Origin: Epiperipatus broadwayi
Lineage: Eukaryota; Onychophora; Udeonychophora; Euonychophora; Peripatidae
Assembly: GCA_028023455.1 (NCBI GenBank)
Contig: JAQFVV010000354.1
Location: 310,001-374,000 of the forward strand
DNA: 64,000 bases
Direction of reading: 5' to 3'
Position numbers and translations under genes: made by a program. Position 1 is the stretch's first letter, and every line of letters begins with the position of its first letter. The notes beneath the pieces were generated by a model that was not told the origin of the DNA, did no database searches, and saw only the letters and a list, made by a program, of their open reading frames with translations. Shown one piece after another: positions 58,136 to 64,000 of this stretch.

Positions 58136-58240
58136 TTATGGGTACTTGTTACTTAGCCAGGCTTGGCTGCCTGTTGGTGTTGTTGCCAGTCCAAAACAGC
58201 TACAAATGTCATTTACCTGGCCCAACTTATGACTAGAAAA
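58136..58240 (+). repeat. Short dispersed repeat, plus copy
   Basis: GGTACTTGTTACTTAGCCAG, then GCTTGGCTGCC, a GTTGTTGCCAGT segment and ATTTACCTGGCCCAACTTAT. An inverted relative is at 59400-59500. Confidence 0.5.
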
Positions 58241-59399
58241 ACAGTTCTGTTTTCTTAGCCATTTCAGTCCACTTAATAGCATTGCACAGAAATATTATGG
58301 TCTGTTTTATGCTTCACAACACTTTATACAAATTCGCACAATTCATAGTTGGCTATAGTGTTGTCTAATGGTATCTGGATTAAAGTGGCCACAACTTTTG
58401 AAATCTTCATAGTAGAGTAATTTTCTTTCTGTTTAAATCATGCAGTCTGACTGACTAAGAATTGTCACATTGTACTCACCCTTACTTACACACATTGGAA
58501 TGTGCAAAGCATTTTTAAAGGGTAGGACTGAACAAAATTCAACTGAGATCACACAAAAAGCCACACTTTCTCAAAGAAATATATGAGATTAATAAAATGG
58601 CACTGACTGTGACAAGAAGACTTTGAAATTATGCCAGTTACCAATATCAATGAGGCTCCTACAACTGAAGGTATTCGATTGCTTGCATTTTCAAATCAAA
58701 AGGTTGTGATTCTATGACATAAATGATTACAAAAAAAAAAAAGAAAACGAAAGTTAAAAAAATAAAAAAAAATTTTGGTTTGTTTTTAGTTTTTTAAAAA
58801 GGTAGTAAAATTGTTTTTTAAAATAAAACTTTTACTATATTAGCATGGGGGTGGCTGGAGGGGGTTCAAAGTTATTTTTGGTTTGTTTTTATTTAAAAAA
58901 TAAAAGGTAATCAAAATTGTTTTAAAAAAAAGTTTTACTATATCAGCATGGGGGAGGGTAGAGGGGACGGGTTGAGAAATACTTTGTTGTCACTGAGCCA
59001 AAAGTTATATTTGTTGTATTTGTTTGTTTGTTTTTTTGTTAAAAAAAGTAATAGAAATTGTTTACTATAGCAGGAGTAAAGATGTGTTTGTGTATTATTT
59101 TTATTATGGTAATTTGCTAGTTATAAAGTTTTTTAAAAACCCTAAAAATAAAAAAGATTAAAGATATAGGAAAAAATAATATAATAAATACTAAAAGTTG
59201 TTTGTAAAAATTGCTAAATAGAAATCACGTAATACAAATAAAGGCAAAAAAAATTGCCATATAGCCTAATAAAAAAATCACCATATAGCCAAAAAAAATC
59301 ACCATATAGGCCAAAAAAAGTCACAGATAAGCTAAAAAAATAGCCATATTGCCAAAACTAAAGTTGTAAAATCACTGTATAGCCAAAACAAGTCCCCGT

Positions 59400-59500
59400 A
59401 TTTTTAAAGATCATGGCCCGGTAATGTTGCATTGTATTGTTTTTGACTGGTAATGACTCCATCAAGCGACCAAGCCTGGATAAGTAACTAGTACCAATTT
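59400..59500 (-). repeat. Short dispersed repeat, minus copy
   Basis: On the minus strand GGTACTAGTTACTTATCCAG then GCTTGGTCGCTTGATGG matches 58136-58170, followed by a GTCATTACCAGT segment. Confidence 0.5.
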
Positions 59501-59939
59501 ACATTATATAAGGTGAATTCAAAGTAATTTGAGGTTTACAAAATATAGACATACAAGGGAATGTATTGTAATGTACATCTGTTCAATTAAAAATATACAT
59601 GAGATTAAGGCAGTACTATACTGATTAAAACCATTGTGAACTAATTAAAGATATCAGTTTTAAAATAAACAAAAACTGATTAAAATTAGTGCATTCAATC
59701 TATTAATTATTGGTGTTTTCAAACAACAAAAAGATTATATTAATTTATCATCAAAAAGTGTAATTATGGACTTAATGTGCCAGTACTAATTAAATATTAA
59801 AACTGATTGGTTATTGCAGAAAAAAATAGCCATAAAATTTATATAAATAACAAATTGAATAATAAGAGATCACCTGTTTATTTACATTCATTAGAGACAG
59901 GGCATAAGTTTAAAAAAGGAAGTCTTAAAATGATAAATC

Positions 59940-60030
59940 ATTACTAATTGGTACACCAGGACAGCCACTTGGTGGCATTGTTTCTCTGCTAAAAACACAC
60001 AATTATATTGATCCAGGGCCAACTATGTTT
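59940..60030 (+). repeat. Short dispersed repeat, plus copy
   Basis: ATTGGTACACCAGGACAGCC then ACTTGGTGGCATTGTTTCTC. The inverted relative at 61090-61190 contains the complement of the same core. Confidence 0.5.
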
Positions 60031-61089
60031 AAATTATTTTTACATTTTCTCTAACTTTTATTAAAAAAAATTTTTTCTCAATTTTTCCATCTTTTATGAA
60101 AATTTTTTACATTTTGTCTGCCTTTTTTAAAAATATTTTTACATTTGATATGACTTTTTACCAATATTTTGACATTCTTATAAATAATTTATGATACAAG
60201 ATTTTATTGAAATCTTTGTACTTTTTTATTTCAAAAATGACAAAATAAACATGCATAATACAAATAAAGGCAACAAAAAAATTGCTGTATAGTCGCTGTA
60301 TTTTAAAAACAAAAAAGAAAACAAAAGTTGAAAAAGTCAAAAGTTTTGATTTTATTTAAATTTTTTTAGGAGGGGGGAGGTAGATGGGAAAAACTACTTT
60401 GTTATCACTGAGAGAAAAGATACAAACAAAAGTTATTTTGGGTTTGTTTTTATTTTTAAAAGAAGATATTAAAATTGGTTTTAAAAAGAAAACTTTTAGT
60501 ATATCAGTGGTATACAAATCAAGGCAAAGCAAAAATCACCATATAGCCCAAAAAAGTTGCGTTTTTTTTTTTAAAAAAAAAGAGAAAATGGACGTTGAAA
60601 AAGTCAAAAGTTTTGATCATATTTTAATGCTTTTTTGGGTTGGGTGGGGTGGGGTTGACAACTAATTTGTCATCACTGATCAAACCAACTTTATGATTTC
60701 CAAAACTATGTGCAACCTCAGACATTTTATTTGTCTCATAATTTATGTGACTTTTCACATGAGTTCTGGGAAATGGTGCTTGGCTATCACCTTTTGCAAT
60801 TTCTTTCACCTTCCAAAATTTGTAGAAAAGCCTGGCGATGGTCCTACAATTATCAGTATCAAATACTACATTGGTCAGAGCATAAGAACTTTATTTCAAA
60901 TGCATATTACAACAGTGGTGTCCAGTTGAATTCCCTACACCCTCACATCATACAATAGTGCCCTGTTAAGTGTGTGTGTTTGCATAATGTCATGAATCAC
61001 ATTAGCAGGCAATAATATTGGTGTGCAACACCATATATGCATGCAGTGGCTAATATGAACAGGTCTGTTCTATAGTTGTAAGTTTCTCT

Positions 61090-61190
61090 GCAGAAGTAAA
61101 GAAATATTGGGCCATGCAAATGACATATTTCTGGTTTTTTTGCTGAGAAACAATGCCACCAAGTGGCTAGCCTGACATACTGATTAGTAT
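61090..61190 (-). repeat. Short dispersed repeat, minus copy
   Basis: On the minus strand CAGGCTAGCCACTTGGTGGC then ATTGTTTCTCAGC, ending in ATGTCATTTGCATGGCCCAA. This matches both the 58.1 kb and the 59.95 kb copies. Confidence 0.5.
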
Positions 61191-62669
61191 CAATAAATCA
61201 TATTAAAATTGGAGGGATAGAAATATAAAATAGGTATATTGATTAGAAGTATTAGGCCATCTCTTAATAAGGATCTGGGTTTGAAAACATTAATTTTGTA
61301 GGAATATTTTTGTTAATAAATAGGTATGTATAGATTTTAAAGAATTAGAATAAATTATAGTTTTGGAAGATGTTCATAGAGGGCATAAATGTGATGAAAT
61401 AAAAAAAAATTGAAAGTTATTTTGGTTAGAGGTGTAGGAGAGGTGAGGTTTATAGGAGATAAAGTTAGTTAGAAAATTAAAAAATTAAGCAAAATTAAAA
61501 TTGTATGGATATTATGTTAATATTATTGTTATTGATTAATATATGTATAATATATAAATAATTAAATTAGAAAAAATAAATTAGACTGAAGGATACATTT
61601 AAGATTTAAATGATAAGAATATGAAGAAATAAATGTTAAAATATAAATTTTATAAAAGAAATTATTTGAGTATAAGTGTGGGATTAAGTGGTATTAGATT
61701 GTAGAGATATTAAAGTTCCATATTTAAGCTAATAGATGGAGTTTTTGAAATGTTGTTTTATATATATATAACTTATAAATAACTATTAAAAATACAGTGA
61801 TTAAAATTTTTAATTTTTTTTTTCAATTTGTAGTATTATTATTATTATATTGGTATATATGTATGGATATGTATTAAGTGTATATGTTTAAATGTTGTAG
61901 GGTCTGATGATGACTGCTGGACAGTTGAAACTGTAAGCAAGATGAAATAAATCATATGTTAAAAGTGCATTGTGAAGTGGGAATTAAGGAATACATGTTT
62001 TATTATATTATTAAATTGAATTTTTAAGTGAACTCTTTTTTGCTTTTAAACAGTGATTGATATCTGTCTCCTGAAGTGAAATAGTAGATTTAGGAATTAT
62101 ATAAAGATCTTCCTGGTCTTTATTATTTTGTAATAAGGCTTGTTTTTTGTGTCAGTTTGCTAATCATAATTGTAAATGAAATCTTTAAAGTTTATGTAGT
62201 AGCTTCCATTGCTGAATATTTATTATTAAATATGCAAAAAGTGTAAACTTCTAATTATTTTATTTACTTAAAGTGATGGAGATACTTTTTGTACTAAAGC
62301 TTATATAGAAGATAGTCAAAATAAATAGTTAATTGGTTTTAGCCCCAGTGCAATTGCCCAATCTATTTTCATTATCAATTAGTTTAAAAATTGGTTTTGA
62401 TAAATAAAACTCTGCAAAAAGATTGTCAGAGAAGATAATGACACTGACACTTTGTGTAACTACCTTTAATGCTTTACTTAATGATACTGAAAAGAAGGAA
62501 AATATCTAAAGAAAGAAAAGAAAGGTTTTCAAGATAGTGATAAGATATTCAATAAAAAATTAAGTCATATATCACATGACTCCACTTCTTTTTTATTGAC
62601 TATTTATAGTCTTTGCTTCTAGCCTTAAGCAATGTTATATTGCTAAGACTTCTAATATATGGTTTGGCT
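61191..62669. other. AT-rich non-coding stretch
   Basis: No gene. It contains a weak hammerhead-like motif at 61904 and a TA run near 61761. Confidence 0.45.
61904..61935 (+). ncRNA. Weak hammerhead-like motif
   Basis: CTGATGA (61904-61910), stem II ACTG/CAGT with loop CTGGA but extra unpaired bases at its foot, GAAA (61927-61930), and C-T-G-T-A as a two-pair stem III with H17 = A. Stem I is poor. It could be chance. Confidence 0.2.
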
Positions 62670-62850
62670 GAAGATCTCTCAGCCCCATATAGTTATTTGA
62701 GTTAGATATCTGGGTTTGAAGACATCTAGGTGTCTGAAAACTTCAGATTTTCTACTCAATAGTCAACTCTTATATGAATAAAGGCTTTGGGTTGGTGATT
62801 TTAGATCTAATGTCTGAAGCCACCCTAGTGCCTCTCTGAGGAGTGCAAAA
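62670..62850 (+). repeat. Dispersed repeat, also at 22.2 kb
   Basis: GAAAACTTCAGATTTTCTAC, then TTAGATCTAATGTCTGAAG and CCTAGTGCC, collinear with 22150-22400. Confidence 0.5.
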
Positions 62851-63423
62851 AGATAAAATCATTAACCTGGGGATGGGGGTTGGCTTTCAGATAGAGATAT
62901 TTTAAATGCTTTCTATTGCTAAGCATTTATCTTAAAGCTTGTTGAGCAATTAGCAAAGCTCTTAGTGATAAGATATTTTAAAGTCAGAATTTTTAATGCT
63001 TTGATATTGTTTGTTAATTGTGAATATTCAGAACAAATAAAGGAAAAGAATATTTATGAACTTTAAAAAACTAAAGCATTAAAATTATTCTGGACTTTAT
63101 CAAAATGACATTATTATGTTTCATGAAGAAACTATAAGGATATAATATTCAAACTATAGCATGAAATGCATTGTAATCTTTGATAATAAATGAAATAAAA
63201 CTATTTCCAGAAAAGCTATTAAGCAATAAATAATTATCATTTTTTTTTATGTGAGAAGTTATTATATAAAGTTACAAAATGATAAAACATTTGAACTTTT
63301 ATTATAATTCCTAACTTTAAAAGCACTCAAGAAAGAAAATTTCCCAATGATTCTTATTATTTATTTTATTAGCTATTTATTATTATATTTAATTTTATTT
63401 TGTCATTAATAAATTATTTCTTT
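62851..63423. other. AT-rich non-coding stretch
   Basis: Nothing recognised. Confidence 0.45.
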
Positions 63424-63747
63424 ATTTACAAACTTATTAATTGTTATTTCATATATAATACTTGCAGAGAAAATATAGCAATTATCACACATATGATCCA
63501 TAGAATAATCCCCATAAATCTAAAAACATGCTCTCCTACATGTTACATTTGGAATTTGTGGTAGCTGAAGCAAATGAAAATTTGCATTTACAAACTTATT
63601 AATTGTTATTTCATATATAATACTTGCAGAGAAAATATAGCAATTATCACACACATGATCCATAGAATAATCCCCATAAATCTAAAAACATGCTCTCCTA
63701 CATGTTACATTTGGAATTTGTGGTAGCTGAAGCAAATGAAAATTTGC
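63424..63747. repeat. 162-bp tandem duplication, nearly identical
   Basis: Units 63424-63585 and 63586-63747 both start ATTTACAAACTTATTAATTG and end GAAAATTTGC, and differ by one base (CACATATGATC against CACACATGATC). It is either a very recent duplication or an assembly duplication. Confidence 0.9.
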
Positions 63748-64000
63748 ATTAAGTATGAGCTGTAGTTAATTAACTATTACTATCATATTTTACTTGTGCA
63801 TTTTGCTGCTTTTGCTTATATTGAACAGAGATAACATTACAACATATATAATTATATAATTAAATATTTATAATACATTATCAGATCTATTTTAAAAAGT
63901 TTATCCACTTATTATCGCTTGTGCTTTCGACTATCCTTGCAGTCTTTGTCAACTAACACTTTGTAAGGTGAACCTTACCACAATTCTGTGACCTTAACGT
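63748..64000. other. Right edge, slightly GC-richer end
   Basis: The last 100 bases rise in G+C. A pyrimidine-rich CTATCCTTGCAG resembles a 3' splice site, with AAGGTGAACC a possible donor shortly after. A small exon is possible but unsupported. Confidence 0.2.

Larger units (their letters stand above)
58730..60660. repeat. Low-complexity block with GGGG/AAAA runs and a short minisatellite
   Basis: Diverged units repeat AAAATTGTTTTTAAAA, ACTATATTAGCATGGGGG-like and GTTTGTTTTTATTT motifs (about 58.8-59.1 and 60.3-60.66 kb). At 59240-59400 a unit of about 21 bp (AAAAAAATCACCATATAGCC) is repeated about seven times with changes. The style mirrors the 8.5-9.4 kb block. Confidence 0.55.

Noticed and set aside
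60384-60958. Overlapping open frames of 61-93 codons
   Set aside because: They overlap low-complexity repeats and each other in several frames, without motifs.

Overview
The window looks like gene-poor, AT-rich (visibly well over two-thirds A+T) nuclear DNA of an invertebrate animal. The signs are two single-exon secreted proteins of the CAP/EGF/ShKT type, and a repeat landscape of Penelope-like, RTE and other non-LTR retrotransposons, Ty3/gypsy-type LTR elements, a pogo/Tigger-like DNA transposon, tRNA-derived SINEs and foldback elements. I cannot name the species. A lophotrochozoan (flatworm- or mollusc-like) genome is a guess. No bacterial features, rRNA genes or convincing functional tRNA genes are visible.

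Host genes: only two intact genes are supported, a diverged paralogous pair at 12.4-13.5 kb (minus) and 41.25-42.4 kb (plus). Both encode a signal peptide, a CAP domain, the PYIDG/CSLC hinge, an EGF-like module, a six-cysteine ShKT-like module, a further Cys-rich segment and a C-terminal hydrophobic tail. Both have lost the second His and the GEN Glu of the usual CAP tetrad.

Layout. 0-9.4 kb: a GC-richer broken coding fragment at the left edge, then AT-rich DNA holding a Penelope-like GIY-YIG endonuclease relic between inverted repeats, and poly-C/poly-A repeats. 9.7-11.5 kb: a repeat with a degenerate hammerhead ribozyme and a B-box module, split by a Tigger-like transposon. 12-15 kb: a foldback, CAP gene 1 and a LINE tail. 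15.6-22.1 kb: an LTR element with about 1.69-kb LTRs, a gag-like frame and no pol. 22.7-23.9 kb: a tandem repeat. 24.6-27.6 kb: a second copy of the hammerhead repeat, split by an LTR element with perfect TSDs and a tRNA-Leu primer site, in which most of pol is replaced by a coiled-coil reading frame. 28.6-39.3 kb: nested non-LTR wrecks, a second Penelope-like relic, a MITE and another hammerhead-like motif. 40.1-40.4 kb: a near-perfect 349-bp foldback. 41-42 kb: CAP gene 2. 43-49 kb: a decayed LINE carrying a young SINE, a third hammerhead repeat copy and a 5'-truncated RTE. 49.9-51.8 kb: a probable solo LTR. 54-56 kb: another LINE. 58-64 kb: inverted pairs of short repeats, low-complexity DNA and a 162-bp tandem duplication.

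The two observations most worth follow-up are (1) a dispersed repeat family that combines a type I hammerhead-ribozyme-like core with a tRNA-like B-box module, with three copies here, two of them split by other transposons, and (2) the LTR retrotransposon that seems to have captured a coiled-coil coding sequence fused to the start of its Pol.
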